A stretch of DNA of 64,000 nt, taken from assembly GCF_036010665.1 (NCBI RefSeq), contig NZ_CP108581.1:4631501-4695500 (forward strand), read 5' to 3'. How positions within the stretch are numbered: the stretch's first letter is position 1; the number at the start of each line of letters is the position of its first letter. This stretch comes from Microbispora sp. NBC_01189 (GTDB lineage: Bacteria; Actinomycetota; Actinomycetes; Streptosporangiales; Streptosporangiaceae). Of this stretch, positions 15,655 to 23,788 are shown one piece after another. Under the pieces are notes generated by a model. It made no database searches. It had not been told where the DNA came from and saw only the letters and a list, made by a program, of their open reading frames with translations. Both the position numbers and the translations under genes were made by a program.

Positions 15655-16485
15655 CTACGTCGCCTTGCGCATCCGCATGCCGCCCAGCGAGATCACGTAG
15701 TCGTTGGTGGCGGCGTCGTACTTGATGCCGTAGAAGGTCGGGTAGTAGCCGGTGCGCTGGTACTCCTGCGGCTGGCGGATGTCGGACTTGAAGGTGGGCT
15801 TGGTCAGCAGCCACTTCCGTGTCGCCAGCGGCTCCTGGAAGATGAGCCTGCCGTCGTGGGAGCCGTAGACGAAGACCTCGCGGAACTCCTCGGCGCTGCC
15901 GACCGGCCCGAAGTGCCGCGTCGTGTCAATCCAGTGCAGTCCCATCTGGGGCTTGGTCATCTCCACCGGGTTGCCCGGCTCGGAGATGTAGTCGGGCGCG
16001 ATGTACTTCTTCTCCGGCACCTTCCCGGCGCGGTCCGGGTGGAGCTTGGGATCGATGTCCATCACCGTGTGGTGGTCGGGCGTGTAGAAGTGGAAGGCGA
16101 AGTGCGGCTCGCCGAAGATCTCGGCCGGCTTGCGCCCGTGGCTGTACCAGTTGAGCATCACGTGGTTGAAGACCGTGGCCTTCGCCTGCTTGGGGAACTC
16201 CAGGATGGTCTCCGTCGGCGGGACGGTGTCCTCGGTGGGCAGCCCGTCCAGCGCCGTCGCCGACAGGCGCACCCCCACCTCCGTGGGGTTGCCGTCCTGG
16301 TCGATGATGACGTACGGCCGCGCGGTGCCGTGGCCCACGCTCTGCGCCTCGCCCGCGTAGGTGGTGGTGTACCACTTGGCGTTGGCGAGGTTCAGGGCGC
16401 ACCCGCTGGTGAGGGATACCGCGGCGCCGAGCGCCGCGACCACGACGGTGTACCGCCGCGGCGTCCTGGGGGGTGAGATGTTCAT
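15655..16485 (-). CDS. Putative lipoprotein, TTHB210-like/DUF5602 type
   Basis: A 276-residue protein with a basic start (MNISPPRTPRRY), a short hydrophobic stretch and a lipobox LTSGC at about residues 25-29, so it is probably exported and lipid-anchored at Cys29. The mature part has recurring aromatic and His residues (HVMLNWYSHGR, HFAFHFYTPDHH, LHWIDTTRHF). I associate this pattern with the TTHB210-like (DUF5602) family of unknown function; this is from memory and moderate in strength. The gene sits between the methyltransferase and E1-alpha genes in the same operon, 3 bases from E1-alpha. Its role in a biosynthetic cluster is unclear; binding of the product or of a ligand at the cell surface, or self-protection, are possibilities. 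Confidence 0.75.
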   Translation of the reverse strand: MNISPPRTPRRYTVVVAALGAAVSLTSGCALNLANAKWYTTTYAGEAQSVGHGTARPYVIIDQDGNPTEVGVRLSATALDGLPTEDTVPPTETILEFPKQAKATVFNHVMLNWYSHGRKPAEIFGEPHFAFHFYTPDHHTVMDIDPKLHPDRAGKVPEKKYIAPDYISEPGNPVEMTKPQMGLHWIDTTRHFGPVGSAEEFREVFVYGSHDGRLIFQEPLATRKWLLTKPTFKSDIRQPQEYQRTGYYPTFYGIKYDAATNDYVISLGGMRMRKAT

Positions 16486-16518
16486 CGGCGAGTCGCCTTC
16501 CAGACGGTGACGGGTCGT

Positions 16519-17256
16519 TCAGTCCTGGGTGCCGTAGACCGAGACGTGCCGGAGGCAGCCCGGCGCGTAGTCGGCCTCGGTCCAGTCGGAGTAGCGTTCG
16601 AGCAGCCGCAGTCCCGCGTCACCCGCCATCTCGTCGAGCTGCCCGGCGGTGTAGTACCGGAACTTCACGGGGTAGAGCTGGATGCCGTGCGCGGTGAGCA
16701 GCACGTTCTGGATGCTCAGCACCTGGTGCCCGGGATCGCGGAGGGCCGCGCTGAGCACCACGTGGTCGACGTCGAGCAGTGACGTGGCGACGTACTGGTC
16801 GTGGGTGAAGCGGGAGTCGTCCACCTCCATCGTCTCCACGACGAGCCGGCCGTCCTCGGTGAGGATCTCCGGGACGCGCCGCATGTACGCGCGCTGCGCC
16901 GGTTCGGACAGCAGCGCGCCGAAGGTGCCCTGCGCGAGGAAGACGAGCGAGAACTTGCGCCCGAAGTCGATTTCCTTCATGTCGCCGACTTCGACGGTCA
17001 CCTTTTCCGCGCCCGGCTTCGTGCGAAGCTGGTTGACCATTTCCCGGCTGACTTCCACGCCGAACACCTCGACGCCGGTCGCCGCCAGTGGAATGCCGAT
17101 CCGGCCCGTCCCGATGCCCGCTTCCAGCACCGGCCCGGTCCCCGCGCGGCTGCGCAGGAACTCCACGATGGCGGCCACTTCCACCGGGTCGTCGTTCACG
17201 ACGTCGAACACGGAGGCGATCGCATCGCCATACGATTCGGCTGAATAATTTCGCAT
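16519..17256 (-). CDS. Class I SAM-dependent methyltransferase
   Basis: A 245-residue Rossmann-fold methyltransferase. Motif I is VLEAGIGTGRIGIPLA, followed by VFGVEVSREMVNQL (acidic loop after strand 2) and VTVEVGDMKEIDF; the FSLVFLAQGTFGALLS segment is motif IV-like. The frame is open further upstream, but the ATG at 17256 is preceded by GGAGG at ideal spacing, so I start there instead of at 17295. It lies between the FAD monooxygenase and the lipoprotein in the operon and most likely O-, N- or C-methylates an intermediate of this pathway. The C-terminal part (HVVLSAALRDPGHQVLSIQN) is typical of small-molecule methyltransferases, but the substrate cannot be read from sequence. Confidence 0.88.
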   Translation of the reverse strand: MRNYSAESYGDAIASVFDVVNDDPVEVAAIVEFLRSRAGTGPVLEAGIGTGRIGIPLAATGVEVFGVEVSREMVNQLRTKPGAEKVTVEVGDMKEIDFGRKFSLVFLAQGTFGALLSEPAQRAYMRRVPEILTEDGRLVVETMEVDDSRFTHDQYVATSLLDVDHVVLSAALRDPGHQVLSIQNVLLTAHGIQLYPVKFRYYTAGQLDEMAGDAGLRLLERYSDWTEADYAPGCLRHVSVYGTQD

Positions 17257-17317
17257 GGCCCGCCTCCGGAGTTTTCCGACGCTTTTTAAGTGCAATTCAT
17301 TGTCGGAAAAGCGGCTC

Positions 17318-18802
17318 TCACGTTTCTCTCCGTGCGATACCGGCGGGCCGCGGCTCGCCGCACCAGCGGCGCAGCGCCGCCCAGAGTTCGCCGGCGTCGG
17401 CCCGCCCGTCCCCGCCTCCCCACGCGACGTATCCGTCGGGCCTGACGAGGACCACGGGCGGGCATCCGCGCCCGATCGGCTCGGCGAGGGCCGCGGTGAC
17501 GACCCGGCCGGCCCAGCCGTCCAGGTCGCCGGCGACGCCCGGAGGGCCGGCCAGCACGAACCGGCCGTCCCGGAACCGCTCGAACAGCCGCGTGCCGTCG
17601 GTCAGCGGCCGGTCGGGGACCCGCCGCCCGGCCCAGGACCCGCCGGCGCCCGACGGATAGCGCAGCGTGAGCCCGGACAGGTGCTCCAGGTTCAGCCGCT
17701 GGATCGCGCGGACGCGGACGAGCTTCGTGACGACCTGGCGGACCAGCCGCGCGGCCACGCCGTTCGAGGTCTCGAACCGGAAGGAGAGGTCGGTCTTGCG
17801 CAGGGTCGCCGCGGCGATCGGGTAGCGCTCGGCCTCGTAGCTGTCCAGGAGGCCCGGCGGGGCCCACCCGTCCAGCTCCGCGCGGAGCTTCCAGCCGAGG
17901 TTGAACGCGTCCTGGATGCCCGTCTGCAGGCCCTGGCCGCCGGAGGGGATGTGCGTGTGGGCGGCGTCGCCGGCGAGCAGTACCCGGCCGACGCGGTAGC
18001 GCCGGGCGTGGCGCTGCGAGCTGCGGAACCGCGACAGCCAGATCGGGTCGTACGGCTCGACGTCGATGCCGAGGATGCCCGCGCAGCTCTCCCGCAGGTC
18101 CGCCGGGGTCACCGGCAGCGAGGCCGGGACGTGCATCTTCTCGTGGTCGAACACGATGACCCGGTAGGTGTCGTCCCTGAAGGGGAACAGCGCCGCCATG
18201 CCCCGGCGGGTGATGCGGGCGTAGGCGGGCGGCGACGGCGGGTTGCGCAGCCGCATGTCGCCCATCATGACCGAGACGTCGTAGTTCCAGCCCTCGAAGT
18301 CGACGCCGACCGCTTCGCGCACGGTGCTGTTAACGCCGTCGCAGCCGACCACGTAGTCGGCGCGCTCGGTCGTCACCGCGCCGTCCGGGCCGCGCACGTC
18401 CACCTCGGCGGACTCCGCGTCCTGACGCAGGCCGACCACCTCGGCGCCGGTGCGGACCACCGCGCCGGCCTGCTCGGCCGCGGCCTGCAGGGCGGCCTCG
18501 GTGCGGTGCTGCGGCACGACCAGGCTGTACGGGAACGGCGTGTCGAGCAGGCCGTAGTCGAGGTAGCCGTTCCGGTCGCCCACCGGCGGATGCGCACAGG
18601 GGCGGCCGTCGGCCAGCAGCCCGGCGACCCGGCCGCGCATGTCGAGCAACTCCATCGTGCGGGGCTCCACGGTGAAGGCCCGGGACAGGGCGGCGCGGCT
18701 CGACCGCTTCTCCACCACGAGGCAGTCGACACCGCCCGCCGCCAGCTCGCCGGCCAGCGCCAGCCCCGAGGGGCCGGCGCCGACGATGATCACACGTGCC
18801 AC
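17318..18802 (-). CDS. FAD-dependent aromatic monooxygenase
   Basis: A 494-residue flavoprotein hydroxylase of the PheA/TetX/rifampicin-monooxygenase class. The N-terminus has the Rossmann FAD motif VGAGPSGLALAGELA, a DG motif region VVGCDGVNSTVREA near residue 155, and the second FAD motif GDAAHTHIPSGGQGL near 280. A C-terminal thioredoxin-like domain (VVLVRPDGYVAW) is present, as in this subclass. The GTG start at 18802 has GAGGAG six bases upstream and overlaps the end of the ABC gene by 13 bases. It probably hydroxylates or oxidatively rearranges an aromatic intermediate. With an aminodeoxychorismate synthase and an HpaB-type hydroxylase in the same operon, an aminobenzoate-derived ring is a reasonable but unproven substrate. 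Confidence 0.9.
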   Translation of the reverse strand: MARVIIVGAGPSGLALAGELAAGGVDCLVVEKRSSRAALSRAFTVEPRTMELLDMRGRVAGLLADGRPCAHPPVGDRNGYLDYGLLDTPFPYSLVVPQHRTEAALQAAAEQAGAVVRTGAEVVGLRQDAESAEVDVRGPDGAVTTERADYVVGCDGVNSTVREAVGVDFEGWNYDVSVMMGDMRLRNPPSPPAYARITRRGMAALFPFRDDTYRVIVFDHEKMHVPASLPVTPADLRESCAGILGIDVEPYDPIWLSRFRSSQRHARRYRVGRVLLAGDAAHTHIPSGGQGLQTGIQDAFNLGWKLRAELDGWAPPGLLDSYEAERYPIAAATLRKTDLSFRFETSNGVAARLVRQVVTKLVRVRAIQRLNLEHLSGLTLRYPSGAGGSWAGRRVPDRPLTDGTRLFERFRDGRFVLAGPPGVAGDLDGWAGRVVTAALAEPIGRGCPPVVLVRPDGYVAWGGGDGRADAGELWAALRRWCGEPRPAGIARRET

Positions 18803-20577
18803 TGTCGACTCCTCGTTGGCGGGGCGGGGCGGTAGTGCGTCCGCATGTCCGGGGACGTCCGCAGCAGCTCGGCCAGCGGGCCCGCGGCGACGATCCGGCC
18901 GTCCTTCAGCAGCAGCACCTGGTCGGCCCGCTCCAGCAGGGCGGGCCGGTGGGAGACGGCGAGGCAGGTCGCCGACGTGGCGAAGACGCGCCGCCACAGC
19001 TCCTGCTCGGTCTCCACGTCGAGGGCGCTGGACAGGTCGTCCATGACCAGCAGCGCGCTGTCGCGGGCGAACATGCGGGCGGCGGCCGTGCGCTGCGCCT
19101 GCCCGCCGGAGAGGCGCACGCCGCGTACGCCGATCTCCGTGTCGAGCCCGCCGCCGAGCCGCTCCAGGTCGGGGCCGAGCACGGCCAGGGCCGCCGCCCG
19201 TTCGACCCGGCCGTCGTCCGGCAGGCCGAGAAGGACGTTCTCTTTGATCGTGCCGGACAGCAGGGCGGGGTTCTGCGGGGTGTAGGCGACGCGCGGCGGC
19301 ACCATGAAGTCGCCCGGGGCGTCGACCCGCTCGCCGTTCCAGCGGATCTCGCCGTCCTGCGGCGCGTAGAGGCCGAGCACGGTGCGCAGCAGCGTCGTCT
19401 TGCCCGACCCCACCGGGCCGGTCACGACGGTGACGGTCCCCGGCCGGAGCGTGAAGGACGCCTCGCGCACCCCCCGCCCGGAGCCGGGGAAGACGTGCGT
19501 CAGCGACCGCGCCTCCAGCTCGCGCAGCGGCTCCGGCTCCGGCGGCGCCGTGGTGAGGGACGCGTCCTCGCGCAGGTGCAGCGGGTGGTGCTCGACCAGC
19601 GTCCGCGAGGGCGTGCCGGGCAGCATGGCGGCCGCCCGTACGAACGAGACCCGGGCCTGCTGGTAGGTGCGCACGAGATAGCCCATGAAGGACGTGTAGT
19701 CGGCCACCTGCATGAGATAGGTGGAGAACAGCACGAAGTCGCCGGTGGTGAACTCGCCGGACCGCATCCGGCCCGCCGCCAGCAGCAGGATCAGGCCGGA
19801 GCCGACGCTCGCGGTGCTGTTGAAGACGGAGTCGATGGCGAGGCTCTGCACCTTGTCGCGGATCATCGCGGTCTTGCGCGCCTCGTTGTCACGGCGCAGC
19901 CGGGCGACGACCTCGCGTTCCCGGCCCGCCGCCTTGATCGCGCGGGTCGCGGACACGATCTCCTGGATGGTCCCGGTGACCTGGGCGGTGGCCGCCCTGC
20001 TGCGCACCCGGATGCGGTACGCGCGGGCGCGGGCGAGCTGCGCGAGGACCAGGACGACCGCGAGCGGCGCCATGACCACCAGGGTCACCTGGACGTCGAC
20101 GCTGAGCAGGATCGCCAGCCCACCGCCCGCGAAGATGAGCCCGGACATCATGTCGAAGCCCCAGCCGCCCATCATGGCGATGGCGTCGCTGTCGTCCCGC
20201 AGGGTGGAGATGTTCTCGCCCGCGGCGGCCGGCAGCGGCTGCGCGCCCGGTTTGCGGAACACCAGGGCGAGCAGGTTGCGCTGGATCAGCCCCCGGGCCC
20301 GCAGGTACCAGCCCGCCCAGGCCACGGTCGCGCCGACGATCGCGACGCACCGGGCCAGGCCCGCGCCCACCGCGACCGCCACCACCGTCCACACGGTGAT
20401 CCCGGCGGGCGCCCGGCCCTCCAGGACGTCGAACAGCAGCTTGCCGAGCACGCCGGGCAGCAGCGGCCACAGATGGAAGACCGCCCACGCGGAGGCGGCC
20501 AGCAGGTAGCGCCAGGGGCTGTAGGTGATCAGCCGCCAGAGGAACCCCAGCGGGGAGGGCTCGGCGGGTCCGTTCAC
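18790..20577 (-). CDS. ABC exporter half-transporter (second subunit)
   Basis: A 595-residue ABC exporter subunit with an N-terminal membrane domain (hydrophobic segments from about 20 to 290) and a nucleotide-binding domain. Walker A is GPVGSGKTT, the signature LSGGQAQRTA, and Walker B LLVMDDLSSALD, with Asp in place of the usual catalytic Glu. The switch His is in AVSHRPAL. The GTG at 20577 overlaps the stop of the first subunit (GTGA), so the two are translated together and very likely form a heterodimer. The Glu-to-Asp change marks this half as the carrier of the degenerate ATP site seen in many heterodimeric exporters. Export of the cluster's product, or self-resistance, is the likely role. 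Confidence 0.9.
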   Translation of the reverse strand: MNGPAEPSPLGFLWRLITYSPWRYLLAASAWAVFHLWPLLPGVLGKLLFDVLEGRAPAGITVWTVVAVAVGAGLARCVAIVGATVAWAGWYLRARGLIQRNLLALVFRKPGAQPLPAAAGENISTLRDDSDAIAMMGGWGFDMMSGLIFAGGGLAILLSVDVQVTLVVMAPLAVVLVLAQLARARAYRIRVRSRAATAQVTGTIQEIVSATRAIKAAGREREVVARLRRDNEARKTAMIRDKVQSLAIDSVFNSTASVGSGLILLLAAGRMRSGEFTTGDFVLFSTYLMQVADYTSFMGYLVRTYQQARVSFVRAAAMLPGTPSRTLVEHHPLHLREDASLTTAPPEPEPLRELEARSLTHVFPGSGRGVREASFTLRPGTVTVVTGPVGSGKTTLLRTVLGLYAPQDGEIRWNGERVDAPGDFMVPPRVAYTPQNPALLSGTIKENVLLGLPDDGRVERAAALAVLGPDLERLGGGLDTEIGVRGVRLSGGQAQRTAAARMFARDSALLVMDDLSSALDVETEQELWRRVFATSATCLAVSHRPALLERADQVLLLKDGRIVAAGPLAELLRTSPDMRTHYRPAPPTRSRQWHV

Positions 20578-22334
20578 GTGAGCACCTTCCCGACCTGGTA
20601 GAGCCGCGCCAGCCGGGAGCCCGGGTCGGCCAGCAGGCCGGCGGTGGCGCCCCGCTCGGCGATCGCGCCGGTGTCCAGCACGATCACCTGGTCCGTACGG
20701 CGGATCGTGTCGAGCCGGTGGGCGATCACGATCGCGGTGCGCCCGGCGAGCATCCGGTCGAGCGCGCGCTCCACCTGGGCCTCGGTGACCGGGTCGAGCC
20801 TGCTGGACGGCTCGTCGAGCACGACCAGCCCCGGATCGGTCAGGAACACCCGGGCCAGCGCGACGAGCTGTGCCTGCCCGGCCGACAGGGTGCCGGGCGA
20901 GATCCGTGAGGACAGCCCGTCGGGCAGCCCCTCCAGCCAGGGCCGCAGCTCCAGCACGTCGAGGATCTCCAGCAGCCGCCGGTCGTCGGCCCGCTCGTCG
21001 AAGAAGGTCAGGTTCTCCCGCAGGGTGGCGTCGAAGATCTGCACGTCCTGCGGCACGAACCCGATCCGCGACCGCAGCGACGCCAGGGCCGCCTCGCGGA
21101 CGTCGACGCCGCCGACCAGCACCCGTCCCCGGCCCGCGTCGTACAGGCGGAACAGCAGGGAGGCGATGGTGGTCTTGCCCGCGCCGGTCCGGCCGACGAG
21201 CCCGAGCGTGGTCCCCGCCGGGACGTCGAACGACACCTCCCGCATGACCATGCCATCCCCGGGGCCGTCGGACTCGTTTTCGGGGCCGTAGCCGAAGCTG
21301 ACGTCGTCGAACCGCACCGACAGCGGGCCGGAGGGGATCGTCGCGGTCCCGTCGGCGAGGGAGGACCGGTGGGCGAACAGCTCGGCGATGCGCCGCGTGG
21401 CGGCCATCGCCTGCTGCAGCGTCTGCACCTGGTGGCGCAGCACCTCCATGGGGGTGTTCAGCATCGCGGCGTACGCGACGATCAGGTAGACGCCGGCCAG
21501 CGACACCACGCCGTCGCGGTAGAAGGCCCCGCCGTAGCCGAAGGCGATCGCCGTGCCGGCGGTGAACGCGATCGACAGCACGACCCAGATGGCGCTGCCC
21601 CAGCCCTCGGCCCTGACCTTCACCGGCAGCCAGGCGCGCAGGTGCCGGTGGAAGCGCGCCATCGCGTAGCCGGTGGCGCCGGACGAGCGCAGATCCTCGG
21701 TGGCGATCGTCGCCTCGCCGACGTAGCCGAAGAACCGGGCGCTCTGCTCCCGGTCGTCCTCCCACTTGAGCCCGGCGATCCCGGCGATCCGCGACAGCGC
21801 CAGATAGCTCAGGATCGTGACCGCCGTGAAGGTGAGCCCGACCCGCCAGTCGAGGGTGGCGAGGGCGATCAGGATGCCCAGCACCAGCAGGACGTTGCCG
21901 GCGATGTGGACGATCAGGCTGGAGAAGAACTCCGCCACCTGGTTGACGTCGCCGTCGATGCGCTCGATCAGCTCGCCCGGCGGGCGCGACTCGTGGAAGG
22001 TCAGGTCCAGCGACAGCACGTGCGCGGTCAGGTCCTCACGGGCGGCGTTGGTGGCCGTCCACGAGACCCGCTCACTGGCGTACGCCGACACGATGCGGGC
22101 GGCCTGCCGCGTCACGGCCACGGCCAGGAACACGGCGGCGATCCCGGCGAGCGTGCTCTCGGCCCGGCCGAGCTGGACCGACTCGATGAAGTGCGCGGCG
22201 ATGCGCGGCTCGGCGATCTCCAGGCCGATGGAGAAGACCAGCAGACCGGCCATGACCGCGACGGCCGCCGGCTGCGACCCCACGTACGCGCGCAGGAGGG
22301 AGCCGGCGGTCATCGGCGGCCGGGCGGTGCTCAC
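20574..22334 (-). CDS. ABC exporter half-transporter (first subunit)
   Basis: A 586-residue subunit with about six membrane helices in residues 20-310 and a C-terminal nucleotide-binding domain. Walker A is GRTGAGKTT, the Q-loop GFVPQDVQIF, the signature LSAGQAQLVALAR, Walker B VVLDEPSSRLDP (Glu present) and the switch His in IAHRLDT. The GTG start at 22334 overlaps the hydroxylase stop (GTGA), and the gene's own stop overlaps the partner's start. It therefore forms the catalytically complete Walker half of the pair, with a slightly altered signature (LSAGQ). Both subunits belong to the lipid/peptide/multidrug exporter class and the likely cargo is the cluster product. Confidence 0.9.
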   Translation of the reverse strand: MSTARPPMTAGSLLRAYVGSQPAAVAVMAGLLVFSIGLEIAEPRIAAHFIESVQLGRAESTLAGIAAVFLAVAVTRQAARIVSAYASERVSWTATNAAREDLTAHVLSLDLTFHESRPPGELIERIDGDVNQVAEFFSSLIVHIAGNVLLVLGILIALATLDWRVGLTFTAVTILSYLALSRIAGIAGLKWEDDREQSARFFGYVGEATIATEDLRSSGATGYAMARFHRHLRAWLPVKVRAEGWGSAIWVVLSIAFTAGTAIAFGYGGAFYRDGVVSLAGVYLIVAYAAMLNTPMEVLRHQVQTLQQAMAATRRIAELFAHRSSLADGTATIPSGPLSVRFDDVSFGYGPENESDGPGDGMVMREVSFDVPAGTTLGLVGRTGAGKTTIASLLFRLYDAGRGRVLVGGVDVREAALASLRSRIGFVPQDVQIFDATLRENLTFFDERADDRRLLEILDVLELRPWLEGLPDGLSSRISPGTLSAGQAQLVALARVFLTDPGLVVLDEPSSRLDPVTEAQVERALDRMLAGRTAIVIAHRLDTIRRTDQVIVLDTGAIAERGATAGLLADPGSRLARLYQVGKVLT

Positions 22335-23788
22335 CCGTCCTCCAGTTCGTAGCCGTCGAGGCACCGGCCGGCCAGCGCGGCGTACCGGCCGGGGTCGCCC
22401 TCGCGCACGAGGGCGGGCAGGTACACGTGCGGCGCCCCGTGGTAGAAGCGCTCGTACTGGTCGTGCCGCCCGGCGAACTCGCTGCCCACCGCGTCCCAGG
22501 CGAGCTTGAACAGCTTGATCCGCGACTCGGCGTCGTACCCGGGGGACTTCACGTACTTGCCGAGGAGCGCGGCGACCTCCGGCCGCAGCAGGTCGCGGTA
22601 GGAGGACGGCAGCTGGATCAGCCCGCCGCCCGCCAGCAGCTTGATCTCGTTGATCACCTTGGGGTAGAGGTCCGGCCCCACGGCGAGCTGGGCGTACGCC
22701 GTCTCGCGGTGCGGCATGACCGCGTCGGCGCCGGGCACCGGCTCGCACAGCTCCTCGGCGGCGACGACCAGCGCCTTGGCGGTGTTCACCCACGACAGCA
22801 GCCTGCCGATCTGCATCCGCACCGGCGGCATGTCGTAGACGTTGTTGGCCTTGGCGACGAGGATGGCGATCCCGGTGAGGAACTCCAGCTTGGTCCAGAA
22901 CCGGGTGGCGCCGTGGTGGACGAAGCTGACGAACGCCGGGGTCTTCCAGAACTGCGCGTGGCAGGCCTCCGGGTCGCGGTAGGCGAAGACCCGCTCCCAC
23001 GGCACGAACACGTCGTCGTAGACCACAAGCGCGTCGTTCTCGTCCAGCCGGCTGGCGAGCGGGTAGTCGAAGACGCTGGTGGCGCGGGCCTCGTAGGAGG
23101 CCCGGCTGACGAAGGAGATGCCGGGCGCCGCGACCGGCACGGAGAAGCTCACCGCGTAGTCGGCCTCGCTCGGCGGCATCCGCTGGGTGACGCCGACGAG
23201 GATCTCGTCGGCGAGGGCCGCCGCGGTGCCGATCATCTTGGCGCCGCGCACGACGATCCCGTCGTCGCGCTCGGCGACGACCCGCAGGCAGAGGTCGTCC
23301 TCCATCTGCTCCGACGGCGCCTTCGTACGGTCGATCTGCGGGTTGACCAGCGTGTGCGCCTGGTAGAGGTCGCCCTCGGCCATCCGCCGCCAGTGCGCGA
23401 CCAGGTTGGCCGAGCCGTCGAACCCGTCGCCGGCCAGCACGCCCGGCACGGTCGCCATCCCGGCCACCGCCGAGGCCATGTAGTCGGGGGAGCGGCCGAG
23501 GAACCCGAACGTCGCCTCCGACCACAGCTTGAACGCCCTGCCCTTGGCCTTGAGCTCGTCCTTCGTCCGTGGGATCTGGTAGGCGCGCGACACCGGCCCG
23601 TCGACGCCGGGCACCGACGCCGTCAGCGTCTCGGGATGCTCCGCCGTCAGGTCGTACAGGTCGGCGATCGAGCGGACCGAACGCCGGAAGGCGGGATGGG
23701 TGGTCAGGTCGTCCACCCGCTCGCCGTCCAGCCAGATCGTCCTGCCGTCGCGCAACGCGTCGAGGTAGTCCTTGCCGGTCCTGGTCAT
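22331..23788 (-). CDS. HpaB/PvcC-family flavin-dependent aromatic hydroxylase
   Basis: A 485-residue oxygenase component of the 4-hydroxyphenylacetate 3-monooxygenase family. Recognisable family stretches are VVRGAKMIGTAA, DYAVSFSVPVAAPGI, VFVPWERVFAYRDP and GGGLIQLPSSYRDL; length is usual for the family. These enzymes use reduced FAD from a separate reductase to hydroxylate a phenol or tyrosine-like substrate. No reductase gene is next to it, so reduced flavin must come from elsewhere. The ATG at 23788 overlaps the aminodeoxychorismate synthase stop (ATGA) and has GGAGG upstream. Adjacent placement to a chorismate-using enzyme suggests the substrate is an aromatic ring made from that branch. 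Confidence 0.93.
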   Translation of the reverse strand: MTRTGKDYLDALRDGRTIWLDGERVDDLTTHPAFRRSVRSIADLYDLTAEHPETLTASVPGVDGPVSRAYQIPRTKDELKAKGRAFKLWSEATFGFLGRSPDYMASAVAGMATVPGVLAGDGFDGSANLVAHWRRMAEGDLYQAHTLVNPQIDRTKAPSEQMEDDLCLRVVAERDDGIVVRGAKMIGTAAALADEILVGVTQRMPPSEADYAVSFSVPVAAPGISFVSRASYEARATSVFDYPLASRLDENDALVVYDDVFVPWERVFAYRDPEACHAQFWKTPAFVSFVHHGATRFWTKLEFLTGIAILVAKANNVYDMPPVRMQIGRLLSWVNTAKALVVAAEELCEPVPGADAVMPHRETAYAQLAVGPDLYPKVINEIKLLAGGGLIQLPSSYRDLLRPEVAALLGKYVKSPGYDAESRIKLFKLAWDAVGSEFAGRHDQYERFYHGAPHVYLPALVREGDPGRYAALAGRCLDGYELEDG

